Below, piece by piece: positions 45,601-56,961 of a stretch of DNA of 64,000 nt (positions are counted from its first letter, which is position 1; each line of letters begins with the position of its first letter). The stretch is from Bonia amplexicaulis (taxonomy: Eukaryota; Streptophyta; Magnoliopsida; Poales; Poaceae). The notes beneath the pieces were generated by a model that saw only the letters and a program-made list of their open reading frames with translations, was not told the DNA's origin and searched no databases. Location: NCBI GenBank assembly GCA_036346245.1, contig CM070735.1, positions 29,928,410 to 29,992,409 of the forward strand, given 5' to 3'. Made by a program: the position numbers and the translations under genes.

Positions 45601-46284
45601 GTAAGTTTTCCATGCTTAAGACAATTATGTTCATCATGATATGATGTGGATGGTTTAATTTGACAATTTCTCTGTTGTCTGTACTTTTGTTGCTTTGATA
45701 CCCGTTCTTAGCTGTAGTTTGGATAATGGCAAATAAGCTCAATATAATCATATACTTGCAAGCCATATGTGCTGACTACAACCTGTTTATGATAGCCTTA
45801 AAAAAACCAGTTTTTGATAGTAGTATGCATAGGCCCTTGACTGAAATTGTACCAATATATATGCCTTTGATAGATGGTAGGACTATAATGCTAGCTGTAC
45901 TTATGAATAGCTAATTTTCATGTATTCATGGTGAGATATTTTTGGCTATAGACTACATAGATGTTAGTATGTTACTGTAACAACGTAGGTTGCATCTAGC
46001 CGGCCCTGGATTTGAGTCCTCACTCAACTTAGAAGGAAAATTATGGGGACGTCTCCCACCTAGTCCCCTTCTTTTTTTAGTACCCCAGCATTAGTTTGTA
46101 GTTTTCTGTTTTCTCCCTCTTTTCTTCCTCCTGAATTGATCGGTTGGACTTAACAGTCATAGGCATTGGCATTCCAAAACCACATTTCTGGATCCAAATC
46201 GAATAATGAAATTCAGTCAAACCGAGTTGACAGATACAGTTCGGTGGCAATGTGCACATCCCTAGAGACAACAAACTGGATTAG
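45601..46284. other. AT-rich flank of the X8 exon
   Basis: No recognisable exon; an intron or intergenic sequence. Confidence 0.4.
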
Positions 46285-46552
46285 GGGCCTGTTCTTTACC
46301 TCACAAGCTAGGCCTGTTCTTTACCTCACAAGCCAGCGGCTTTTAGTTTTTGCTACAATATCTAACTTTTAAACGGAGTATTTTCTTAAGACGTGGTCTA
46401 CAAGTTAAACGATCTACACGTTAAAAGCCTAACATTTGTACCAACCAAAAATCACAAGTGAGTATCTGTCTCTCCGTAATCTGTACCGTAAACAGCTAAA
46501 ATTCAAAAATTTTAATAAAAAATCAAAAATCACAGCCGAAAAAAATAGACCC
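46285..46552 (+). mobile_element. Tourist-like MITE, copy B
   Basis: Ends are GGGCCTGTTC and ..ATAGACCC, with the 3-bp duplication TAG on both sides. The interior is homologous to copies A and C. The left 25 bp (GGCCTGTTCTTTACCTCACA...) are tandemly duplicated (46286-46310, 46311-46335), giving two left termini. Confidence 0.85.
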
Positions 46553-46555
46553 TAG

Positions 46556-47172
46556 ATCCATAATTGATGGGCTAGGATGCCCAACACAGCAGCCTGGCGA
46601 CCGCTTTCGGCCAGAGTGGGGGTACTGGGCAGATGGCTGGAAAGTGAGATTCGGATGGCCTACCAGCCACACGGCCTTACGAGTTGCAGGCCCGATCTTG
46701 TCCGTCCAACGCACTGGCGTGGGGGCCACACCTCACTCATCGCCTTAGCTGCGAAGTTTATGGTGAGTATGCCCACATTTATCTTTAGTTGCAACTTGCC
46801 CCTACCCTTTTTTGCAAGTTCAACCGCGAGTTTCTCCATTCAAATCTTTAAAACTTCGACGCCTGAGAAGTTAATCCTAAAAGTTCTTAACTAATCCTTT
46901 CTGCAAATAAAAAAAAAGCATAAATAACATGTAATACATAGTTAGTAGGGCTGCAATCCCGTCTTAGCAACACAACCTGAATGCTGAATCATGGCGGTTA
47001 GGCCAATCACTCGGTGGTTTGGACAAATTCAAAGTTCACAAGACTTCGTTGCAGATTAGAAACAACCGTCACATCTTAAATCAATAGGTAATTAATTATC
47101 TATGACTATTAGATTGAAAATATAGAAATAAGAGGTGTTGGTTTCTTGCAACAAAATTACAATGTATGCATG
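46556..47172. other. Intergenic, no gene recognised
   Basis: No coding signal beyond chance frames. Confidence 0.45.
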
Positions 47173-47800
47173 CAGTGGCAGATCTAAAACATAATGATGC
47201 GAGGGCCTTATGCTCTATGCGTGTTCTTATTGATGTATCTATCGATAATGTAGTAGATAGTAATGTATTTTAAATTTTATAGGTGAGTTCTTTTGAGCTG
47301 ATGGCTTATGACTTATAGTTTAAATATTTGAATTCTGGCTCTTCGCGAGAGGCAGTACGCAGAGAGAAATAATCACATACGATTTTGGCCAGAACAGCTC
47401 AACTCAGTACACTTTTTAATACAATTTTTCAATTGACCCTGCATTGAAAAATGCACCGTTTAAAAAGTAGTTACTGTAGACAGTACAAGCATAAGCCAAC
47501 TTTAAGCCTAAAAGAACCCAGCCTATATCTTTAGACTCGATATACTCAAACCAATTGCCATACTGACCAAACCATGCAAAGTTAAATCTTCCCTTTTTCT
47601 TCTCAAACATTGCATATGGAAAATTGTATGTGCAAGGTTGGCAAGGCCCACTATACAAGTACTTTCTTCTTACCACATTTTTCTGATTGGGGAGATAGTT
47701 GTCTATTATTTTCCTTTTCCCTAGATTAAACTGAATTTCCTCTTCCCAATTGATTTCTAGACTTTTTGTATTCATAGCATTTGCACTTGAACATGATACC
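47173..47800 (-). mobile_element. hAT remnant with TTF-type zinc-finger transposase fragment
   Basis: The minus-strand frame 47775-47416 gives KRKIIDNYLPNQ, YSGPCQPCTYNFP, FAWFGQYGNWFEYIESKD. This is the TTF/ZMYM-type finger at the N-terminus of plant hAT transposases. The rest of the transposase is missing or diverged. CAGTGGCAGATCTAAAAC at 47173 looks like the terminus of that hAT group. The other end was not found. Confidence 0.65.
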
Positions 47801-49250
47801 TTCTTTTTAAAAATCGCTCTATGACTACAGGCTACCTGCCATAAGGAGATGACAATTATTGAAAGTTAGAATATATTGAATTAGATATTGAAAAACATTG
47901 AAAAATTCTCTAATGCAATTGTTGCAAAAAAAAAGAAACAGTGTATTCTAATATTAAAGACCCGACCCACAATATTTTAAAGATCACGGAATTAAAACCC
48001 TAAAATCTAAACCATAAAATTTAGTACCTATTTTGGCCGCCTGGTCATTACTTCATTAGCTATGAAGATCGTTGAATATTTGAACTTTGAAATTAAGGAG
48101 CCAAGATGAGACGATGAGTTGACGACCTCGTCTATTGCCGTGGCCGTTGGTCATACTTCATACAACATACATACACCGAGATTTACTCTATTTGCATGCG
48201 CGCGCAGTGAGATTAACACAACGAGAAATCTAACCATACTATCCGATGCACACAGGCGCAGGAGAGAAACAACCGGCGTGCTCTTGGATGATGGCGGCTC
48301 TGGTGCGGGGCCTGTCACCGCTATTGACAAAAGTTTGCATACATGGCATGCCGTGTGGGGAACTGGGGAAGGTAGGTAAAGCATCGTCGAGATCTGACAT
48401 TGGCTATTTGGTTGGCTTGAGGCTGGTGCTGGCTTGTGCCTTAGGTTGGTGTTAGCTTGGGGCTAGACCGGTTGGTGGCCCACGCTCGATTGATTCAAAT
48501 AGTCTCTGTTATTTTGTTCACTTTTCACGATCGATTGATATGATGTGTCATGCCAAGTTCAACTTACACGTATTTTTTGGGAGTATTTTGCTTTGTCAAC
48601 GTACCGCGTGTTTTTCTTTTTTTTTCTCCTCCTGTTTATTAACGTGTTTAAGTCTTCTTTCTTTTAGATAAATATAGTCCTTGACATGTGGGAGCACTAG
48701 TTTTTGGGCGGAGACAGGGGACGAGCAGGAGCAGGGGGTTGGTCCTCTCTAATATTTCTGTTTCATTGAGTAGCTATTAAGTATTTCAATAATTATCTTA
48801 TAAAGCATTTATTTAGCTTCCTCATAAGTGAGCAAAGTTTATTTTTGATTAAATTATTGGTATCTATGATCATTTTGGTAGATATAGAGATAAATTTAAA
48901 TTAATAGAAATGTAATTTTTTTGTATTGTTATGTTATATTTTTATATGATTGTTATTTTTTGGCAAAAAATTATCATATATTTGATCTTCTTGTATCTAA
49001 ATCCAAGGTCCGCCCTGCCACTGATGGAATTCAGGAGTTCGCCAGGGTGAAGTAGTGAAACTCGCCGGAGAAATTGCAATGCCCGAAATTGCGGCCAAAT
49101 CACCAGGGATGGATGGTAGATGTGCGTGGGTGGGACCAATGGCGAGCAGCGCATGAAAGGAGGCGAAGTTGAAGGGCAACTAAAGAACGGGTGGTTGGGA
49201 CGAAGTAGTGGGGATCCATCTAGTCTCTCTTCTTCCTCCTCGCCGCTCCC
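47801..49250. other. Intergenic upstream of profilin, no gene recognised
   Basis: Mostly AT-rich. The stretch 48950-49200 may contain distal profilin promoter sequence. Confidence 0.4.
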
Positions 49251-49252
49251 AC

Positions 49253-49262
49253 CCTATTTATA
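49253..49262 (+). promoter_or_regulatory. TATA box of the profilin gene
   Basis: CTATTTATAC lies 145 bp before the ATG, preceded by a CT-rich tract. Position fits a leader of about 110 bp. Confidence 0.65.
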
Positions 49263-49406
49263 CCGCGGCCATCCCACGCTCACGCTTGCGTGCACCTCAC
49301 CAACACCGCAAGAACCACCCACCATCGAACGATCTGTCGTCCGTTTCTTGATCGTAGCAGACAGAGAAGAAGGAGAAGCAGGGGCGGGTCAGGAAGGCGA
49401 TCGAAG

Positions 49407-50029
49407 ATGTCGTGGCAGACTTACGTCGACGAGCACCTGATGTGCGAGATCGAGGGCCACCACCTCACCTCCGCCGCCATCGTCGGCCACGACGGCACCG
49501 TCTGGGCCCAGAGCGCCGCCTTCCCAGAGGTAAGATCTAATGCCGGACATAGACGACCTGTATTTCTTGCGTGATGATCGGTCGTTGATCGATTATATAT
49601 TCTCTTGTTGTCCTTGTGCACATGGTCCAGTTCAAGCCGGAGGAGATGTCCAACATCATGAAGGACTTCGACGAGCCCGGGTTCCTCGCCCCGACCGGCC
49701 TCTTCCTTGGACCGACGAAGTACATGGTCATCCAAGGTGAACCTGGCGCTGTCATCCGCGGGAAGAAGGTACCGATCAATCCATCTCTGCTCCTATTCCC
49801 CTCGATCGCTGCAATTGGTCAACCGAGATGTACATAGAATCACTCCCTCGCCGGCCGCGATGCAAAATTGTATCCTTTTGATTCTTTATTGCAGGGATCA
49901 GGGGGCGTGACCGTGAAGAAGACCGGGCAGGCGTTGGTGATCGGCATCTACGACGAGCCGATGACCCCCGGGCAGTGCAACATGGTGGTCGAGAGGCTCG
50001 GTGACTACCTCATAGAGCAGGGACTGTAG
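49407..50029 (+). CDS. PRF: Profilin, 3 exons, 131 aa
   Basis: Exons 49407-49529, 49631-49768 and 49895-50029 join in frame (396 bp). The protein begins MSWQTYVDEHLMCEIEG and has the plant profilin hallmarks: the N-terminal Trp3/Tyr6 of the polyproline-binding face, APTGLFLGPTKYMVIQGEPG, RGKKGSGGVTVKKTG and the C-terminal YDEPMTPGQCNMVVERLGDY. Length (131) and the two introns are exactly those expected for a plant profilin. Profilin binds G-actin, polyproline proteins such as formins, and phosphoinositides, and controls actin assembly in the cytoplasm. Start context is good. No lesion is seen, so a working gene is expected. Confidence 0.97.
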
Positions 50030-50742
50030 ATCATCACCATCGCCACGGTTCAAGCCAGCAACAAATCAACCAACGAGCCAACGCATTTAGATCTCTACGC
50101 TTTTTTAGCCACCGCGAAGGCGCGAATGGGATTGTGGTTCAATTTCCTCCTTCTCCATCTCTTCACCTGTCCCGGCATGTCGCCGCGGCCTCTTGATCTG
50201 CGATATTTTTTCCTTGTTTCTTGATGTCCTTTCGGCTAATAATGTTGTGTGTCCTTTTATCGGTTTGGTCATTTCGGTTGCCGTTTGAGTTGTGGATCCG
50301 GAACAAAATATATGTTTTGTGATTGTCACCATTTCTTTGTACTACGAGAAAAAAAAATGCATTTTGACCGTGCAGTCTCCTCCAAACATAGAGCGCGTAT
50401 CAAAATATTATTTTTTTGTGTGTTTTTGGTCGGATCGTTCCACCATGTTCTTGTCTATGCATCTCTCCGCGGTTTGTAGTGATGTTTGCGAATTGAGACG
50501 CGGATCTCTGTCGAAGAACCTTGTGTTGCAAAACTAGATTTACATATAAGCTCATAATTGGGCTTAACAGGCCCAGTTGTCCTAGATGTGTGTAATGTCT
50601 TCTTTTTCGGGCAGAAAATGGTATTTGTTGTTCCGAGTTCCGACAGCTATTGGACTACGCGCTATGCTTCTTTTACAGGTCTTGGGGATTGCTTCTGGGC
50701 CTCCGGCAAGGCCTTATGGAAACAAAACGCCCAGCTAGTTAC

Positions 50743-50988
50743 GGGCCTGTTCGGTTGGTGAGAAATCGGACGGCTTTTGACTTTTGCTACAGTACCTAAC
50801 TTTCAAACGGAGTATTTTCTCAAGACGGAGTCTACAAATTAAACGTAGTACATGTTAAAAGCCTAACATCTGTACCAACCAAAATCGTAAATGAGTATCG
50901 GTCTCTCCGTAATCTGTACCGTAAACAACCAAAATTCAAAAATTTCAACCAAAAGCTATAATAAGCCGCAGCCAAAAAGAACACCCCC
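50743..50988 (+). mobile_element. Tourist-like MITE, copy C
   Basis: Ends are GGGCCTGTTC and GAACACCCCC, with the 3-bp duplication TAC. It is the least damaged of the three copies; it shares CAAACGGAGTATTTTCTCAA, AAAGCCTAACATCTGTACCA and CTCCGTAATCTGTACCGTAA with copy B. It lies 714 bp after the profilin stop. Confidence 0.87.
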
Positions 50989-50991
50989 TAC

Positions 50992-51480
50992 ATCTGTTAT
51001 CTTACTCTAAAACATAGCATTTGTTTCACCTCGAAAAAAAGTATAGCATTTGTTAATATAAGGCATTTAAGGATTAGGCGCTTGATTCGTAGCCACAATT
51101 TTCCACGTATCTCAGGTGGGTGTAGGCAAATCTTGCTATTGTTTGGTTCATAGCAACAATCGGGATGTACCTCACTTTTTTAGCTACCTAGCCCACTCTC
51201 CCATACTCTTATTTCCTTCTCAAATTTTGTCAAGTTGTAGGTCTTACACTGATCACATAGTTGGTTTAGAACTTTTCTCACCTCATTCTAACGTCCTTAT
51301 GCATGTTCTTCGGTTCTGCAAACGGCCACAGAACACATCGGCAGGCATATATTTATTCACTGTTACTGCCAACACAGTATATTGATGAGCAATATATTTT
51401 TTCCTGAGGAATTTGATGAACATGATTCTTTTTAATTTGGGGGTTATATCGAATTGTCGATTACTGTGATAGTGGTGTCG
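50992..51480. other. Intergenic, no gene recognised
   Basis: No coding signal. Confidence 0.5.
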
Positions 51481-52380
51481 TTGAACACCCACACAACCTA
51501 TCAACACAATTAGAAGCAAGAGCAATCACACAATTAGATAATGCAAAATTAGAAGAACAAATAAACATAAGATGTAGAGAGCAATACAGTGATTTTATTT
51601 ATCCCAATATTCTTCTCTGTACATAATAGGTAGCATCTTCCTTATATTTATAGTCTAGAGTCCTTTTTGATATGCGCCCATATCTCCTACTTGGAGAAAA
51701 AGAAAGAAACCGGTGGACCTAACTGGGCTGGTTGTAGCCCCTTAGGTGTCGGTTTCGTAACACTTCCTCTTGGGCAAATAATGCGATATGCAAATACCTC
51801 GTTGAAAACTCTTTCCAAAAATTCAGTGATAAAAAATGAATGGAGAAAAAAAAGTAGATTACATACGCAAACTGTATTGCACTAGTTGCCACATTAAAAA
51901 CCTACATGTGAGAAAACTTCTAGTAAAAACTAAGTGCAAAAGAGTGCCACCATTTGATTTGCTTTGATAATCTTTTGGAATACCATCCTTCCTGCATAGT
52001 ATTTTATCTTCTAGCTTAAAAATATATGTGGGCTATTATTCAGGGAAGTGCTCCATCTGAATTCTACACCAATCTAAGGGTAAAACCTTCACGGAAATTT
52101 ACTTTAGGTGGTGACCATCAAATTGATTCCTTCTTGGTAAATCAAAAGTAAGACTTTCATAGTATAAAGTATGATGATCAAACTTTAACATATATGCTTC
52201 ACCGAAGACGACATCCGTTGGAATATTCCTGTTCCAATGTCGTAATCACATTTCTTAAACATAAAACATAAGTAATGATATTGAGAGTAAACCTACTAGA
52301 TTATCACAATGTTTAATTTTCTATACATTTATCCCACATTCTTTCTGAGATTGAGAGAATAAAATAATTAGGGAGCAATG
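51480..52380. mobile_element. Probable LTR-retrotransposon remnant
   Basis: The segment contains phrases usual in grass LTR/leader sequence: GGGCAAATAATGCGATATGC with ACCTCGTTGAAAAC after it, then a series of short (G)TGAGAAAAC-type repeats. No ORF or clean termini. Confidence 0.35.
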
Positions 52381-52383
52381 TTG

Positions 52384-53480
52384 TTGGATCAAGGAGACTG
52401 ACTAGAGAGGAGGAATAGGCAGTCTAAAATTCTTCTGTAATTAATTATCAATTTCTATTTGGCTAAACCAAGCAAATAATACGGAAGTTTAATTCAAAAA
52501 GGCTTAGCACAAATAACACGTAAAACAACCGGGTTCACCTTAGTGCACCAATAAGATAAGCCTATGTCAAGGTTTACAATCCTAGGATGACAATTGCTTG
52601 AATGTAAATTGAGCATAAGAAAACAAACCACAATTGACACGGTTGCTTTTTACCGTGGTGATCGGAGACTTGTCGGTCTCTCCTAGTCTACGTTGAGGTT
52701 AGCCCAAACGAATTAGATCGGCTCCATGAATTAAGACAAAACACCTCAATCCAGTAGTGATAGCTCTTTCCGCTCCGGGTAGTTGAGCTCTAACCTTCAC
52801 AACTTTGCCGGGTCTTCTCACAAACTTCTTTGAGAAGATCACCACGCGCGACGCCTCCGACGCCGTCTAGGAGTCGACAAACTCCAAGAGTAATAAGTCA
52901 AGTCCCTCGCTTGACTCTCACCATGTGCAACGAACGCACACCGCTCAAGTGGATACACAATCCACCTCTAGATGCAACCCATGCAATATAGAGCCTTCCT
53001 CTTTGCTCACAAGGTGTAACACACACACACAATTGACAGGAGGACCTCACACTATCTCAAGAGAGTAAAATGGAGTAAAGCATCCCTGTCTCCAACTGGC
53101 CACAAAGGGGTATATATACCCCACATCTCGAAACTAGTCGTTGGGATAGAAAAACATGATTTTCAGAAGTACCATCGGCTTACGACCGGTAATTCTGCTC
53201 CCATTTGTAACGGTTGGAAAACTAGTTGTTGTAGGCAAATCTGGTAGTTCCGACGTGGAAAGTCTGGTACTATCGATCATTGAAGGTATCGTAGCATTCG
53301 AGCAGAACTACTGATTTCCTCGGGGATGAGAAGACTCCACACAGATGTCTCTCTGAAAAAATATACCGCTAAACAAGCTGGTTGTTTCGCAAATTAGAAG
53401 TACCGCTCACACAGAGTTGATATTACCGCTCGCTGATCGAACTGCTCACTCAGAGCTGACTAGAACGCTCATACAAAGCT
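52384..53480. mobile_element. Probable copia-type LTR remnant
   Basis: Starts TGTTGGATCAAGGAGAC. A palindromic TATA region GGGGTATATATACCCC at about 53108-53123 is followed by AAACTAGTCGTTGGG. No coding capacity. Orientation and right end are uncertain. Confidence 0.35.
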
Positions 53481-53499
53481 TGTCGAAAGTGCCGATCGT

Positions 53500-54173
53500 C
53501 AACAACATTGGTCCCTGACCACGTCGGATGGTTCGACCACTCAGGTCACCGGCCACGTTGATCTCCGACCACGTTGTCTGGTTCGACTACACAGATCTCC
53601 AACTACGCTGGTCTCTGACCACGCTGGGCTTCGACCATATTGTCCGATTCGACCACACAGATTTCCGACTACGCTGGTCTCCGACCACATTGGTTTCGAC
53701 CACTTAGGTCTCGACCATGTCGACCATGTTGATTTTCGACCACGTCAATCTTCGATCACACAGATCACCGACCACCACATTGATCTTTGACCACGTTGTA
53801 TCAATCACGTTAGTTCGACCATGTCAGTTTCGACCATGTTGGTTCGACCATGCTGGTTTCGATCACGTATATCTCAACCACGTTGGTTCCAACCACACTG
53901 GTTTGACCACGCCGGTTTTGACCACGCTGGTTTCGATCACACAGATCTCGACCACGTTGGATCCAACCGTCTTGGTTCAACCACGCTGGTCTTCAATCAA
54001 ACAGATCTCGACCACGTTAGTTCTGACCACATTCATTTCGACCACTTTGATCTTCGACCACGTCGATCTCCGACCACACAGGTCATCGACCACATCGATC
54101 TTTGACCACGTTGGTTCAACTACGTCGGCTTCGATCATGCTGGTTCCCGATCACATTGATCTTCGACCACATT
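53500..54173. repeat. Second CGACCAC minisatellite field
   Basis: Array of 15-18-bp units such as TTCGACCACGTTGGT and CTCCGACCACACAGAT, abutting a copia RT fragment on the right. The core heptamer is the same as in the 39-41.5-kb field. Confidence 0.87.
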
Positions 54174-55058
54174 GAGCCTAAGACTTATGACGAAGCGATG
54201 ATGGGCCCGGACTCTGAGAAATGGCTTGGAGCCATGATATCCAAAATTCAATCCATGTATGATAATGAAGTTTGAAAGTTGGTTGATCCACCCGATGGTG
54301 TAAAAACTATTGAGTGTAAGTGTGTTTTTAAGAAAAAGATAGACATGGATGAAAACATTCATATCCATAAGGCACGATTGGTGGCGAAGGGTTTTAAACA
54401 AATTCAATGCGTTGACTATGATGAAACCTTCTCTCTTGTCGCTGTGCTTAAGTCTGTTTGGGTCATTATAGCTATTGTTATATATTTTGATTATGAGATA
54501 TGACAGATAGATGCCAAAACGGCTTTCCTAAATAGAAACCTAAGTGGGGATGTGTACATGACACAACCTGAGGGTTTTGTCGATCTCCAAAATGCTAGAA
54601 AGATATGCAAACTTCAGATATCTATCTATGGACTGAAGCAAGCTTCCCGGTGTTGGAACATTCGTTTTGATGTGGTAGTCAAAGGGTTTGGCTTCATCAA
54701 GAATGAAGAAGAGCCTTATGTTTACAAAAAGGCTAGTGGGAGCATACTTATTTTTCTAGTCCTATATGTTGATGACATATTATTGATCGAAAATAATATT
54801 TCTATACTTGAATCTATCAAGTCTTCATTAAAAAATAGTTTCTCTATGAAAGACTTAGGGGAGGCAATGTATATTTTGAGCATAAAGATATATAGAGATA
54901 GAACCAAAAAGCTAATTGAATTAAGCCAAGATACATATATATTGACAAAGTGTTGAGGCGATTCAACATGCATGATTCCAAGAAGGGTTTCTTGTCTATG
55001 TCACATGGTATTAGCCATAACAAGACTCAGTGTCATTCGACACCAGATGAGCAAGATT
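54174..55058 (+). pseudogene. copia reverse transcriptase fragment
   Basis: Plus-strand frames give KTYDEAMMGPDSEKWLGAM, KCVFKKKIDMDENIHIHKAR, RLVAKGFKQIQ, VDYDETFSLVA, IDAKTAFLNRN, VYMTQPEGF, SIYGLKQASRCW, LVLYVDDILLIE and FSMKDLGEA. The catalytic YVDD is intact. Two stops (54274 and 54501) stand where Trp codons are expected, and a frameshift follows about 54955. Integrase and RNase H are missing. Confidence 0.88.
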
Positions 55059-56480
55059 AACATAGACTAAAATTTTCTACCGTATAAATCAAGAAGTCAT
55101 ACGAGTAAGAGATCATATATCATTACCACTAGACGCGCAATATAGTGGAAGTAGAGTTAGAGTGGTCGGTTCAACGTAGCGCTTCAGTGTAGTGGAAGTA
55201 GTCAATCATACTCTGGTCAACCATTTCTTCCTCGTGATCGTTCCGATTAGCGCCGCAGTCGCAGCAGTACCTTTACTGAGGTCTGCACGTATAGAGATGG
55301 AATGCCATGCATCGGTGTGTTAACACCAGAGCGTACGATAGGGATTGAGAGGTGGTGGCTAGGATTCCAATGGCTGTGTCTTGGGATACCTCTTTCATCC
55401 CTTGCACCTATCTTTATTTAGCCTCCAATAAGATCCTTATCCGATACAATCAGATATTGTATCCAACTCGGAGTGGCTCTAACTAGATCCTTATCCAATA
55501 CAAGTAGAAATCGTATCCCGCTCAAAGGCTATCATACAAACACTTATCGTTCATACCCGTTAAGTATGTGATCCTATAGGCTCATGTATATTCGGTCATG
55601 GGCCAAAAACTCCTTTTCGGTGAATAAGTCGGTAGTGGTCTCTAGAAGAATATAGCGACTCCTAAATATGCATAAGGATCATATCGAACGAATCTATATA
55701 GTGTTTATATATCGATCCATTTGACTTACGATACCAGATCGAACTCAAGGTGAGAAGCGTGCCATCCTATGATAGCTCGATCCTTCACTCGAACCTATAG
55801 TAGATTACTCAGTTGTGATTAACTCCTCAACCACGTTCGGCATGACTATGCACTTTCTTAATCCAACTATATTGAGGGGCCTAGAGTCTTAGAGATATTT
55901 CTCCCGTTATATAGGAGGGGCAAATTCCATCTTAATCGCTCACATTTCTCCGCATGTTTCGTATTAAACCCGAAAGTTACTTTTATGACTACTCAGTTAT
56001 GGAGTAGTGTTTGGTAACCTCTAAGTAAACTATTATGTATGTAGAAAATTATAACGATCTCAGGTCTAAGAATCCTACATACACTATGTATGAGACCAAC
56101 TGATGACACTTAAGAACATAATAATTTCTGCTGTATCTCATGGTAGGTCAATCCAATACCATGTTCTCTAACATATGTCATGTCCATATTATTGAATTAA
56201 TATTTCTATATATATGATCCGTGAAACATGATCATCAATCAATACATATATTGATCTATAAATTATAATTATTCCACATAATAATATAAGATCAAAGATA
56301 ATTTAGAATAACATCTAAACATAAATAAAGAGTTCCACAAATAAATCACATACTTATTGATCATTATAAAAAATATTTATTTAAGGGACAAAATAACATA
56401 TTATTCAAAAGATCATAAATATAGAAGTAATATAATCATATTCATATTATCTCTAGGGCATATCACTAATAATTACTAGA
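55059..56480. mobile_element. Probable long LTR of a copia-type element
   Basis: The sequence around 55900-56180 (TTATATAGGAGGGGCAAATT, AAACCCGAAAGTTACTTTTA, GATCTCAGGTCTAAG) has the character of a grass copia LTR. Strand and limits are not settled; it may belong to the RT fragment at its left. Confidence 0.4.
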
Positions 56481-56961
56481 CCTTTTCGCTTTTCATGATC
56501 CTGATGATTCGTTCTCCTCTTTGGTTTCTTTTTGGTGTGATTAATCCTGCATTTAACTTTTCCTATATGAATAAACGACAACGTTAGGGCATATACAATG
56601 ATATAGACAATTGCTGTCTATAATATCATCCATATCATTTATAGATGGCATTAAAGACGGCTCATCCAATAAGTTGTCTTTTTGTATGTCTTTATAGACA
56701 GTTTTTTCATGACACAATGTGTCTTGTTTACCATGTTATAGTCGGCTACTGCATAATGATGGCTCAATTATCTATGCTGCTCCTCTTTTCTTCACATCAT
56801 CTCATATCCTATGTGATAAGATTTATAGATAGCTAATATCACACTATGGTACATGACCTTATATGCATGCCGGCGCTTACGCTTGTCATGGATCATCAGT
56901 TGGCGCTGACTCGCTATCGTTGTGCGTATTATAGCCACATCATATCATGTAATGGCAAATA
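56481..56961. other. Intergenic, no gene recognised
   Basis: AT-rich, no coding signal. Confidence 0.5.
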
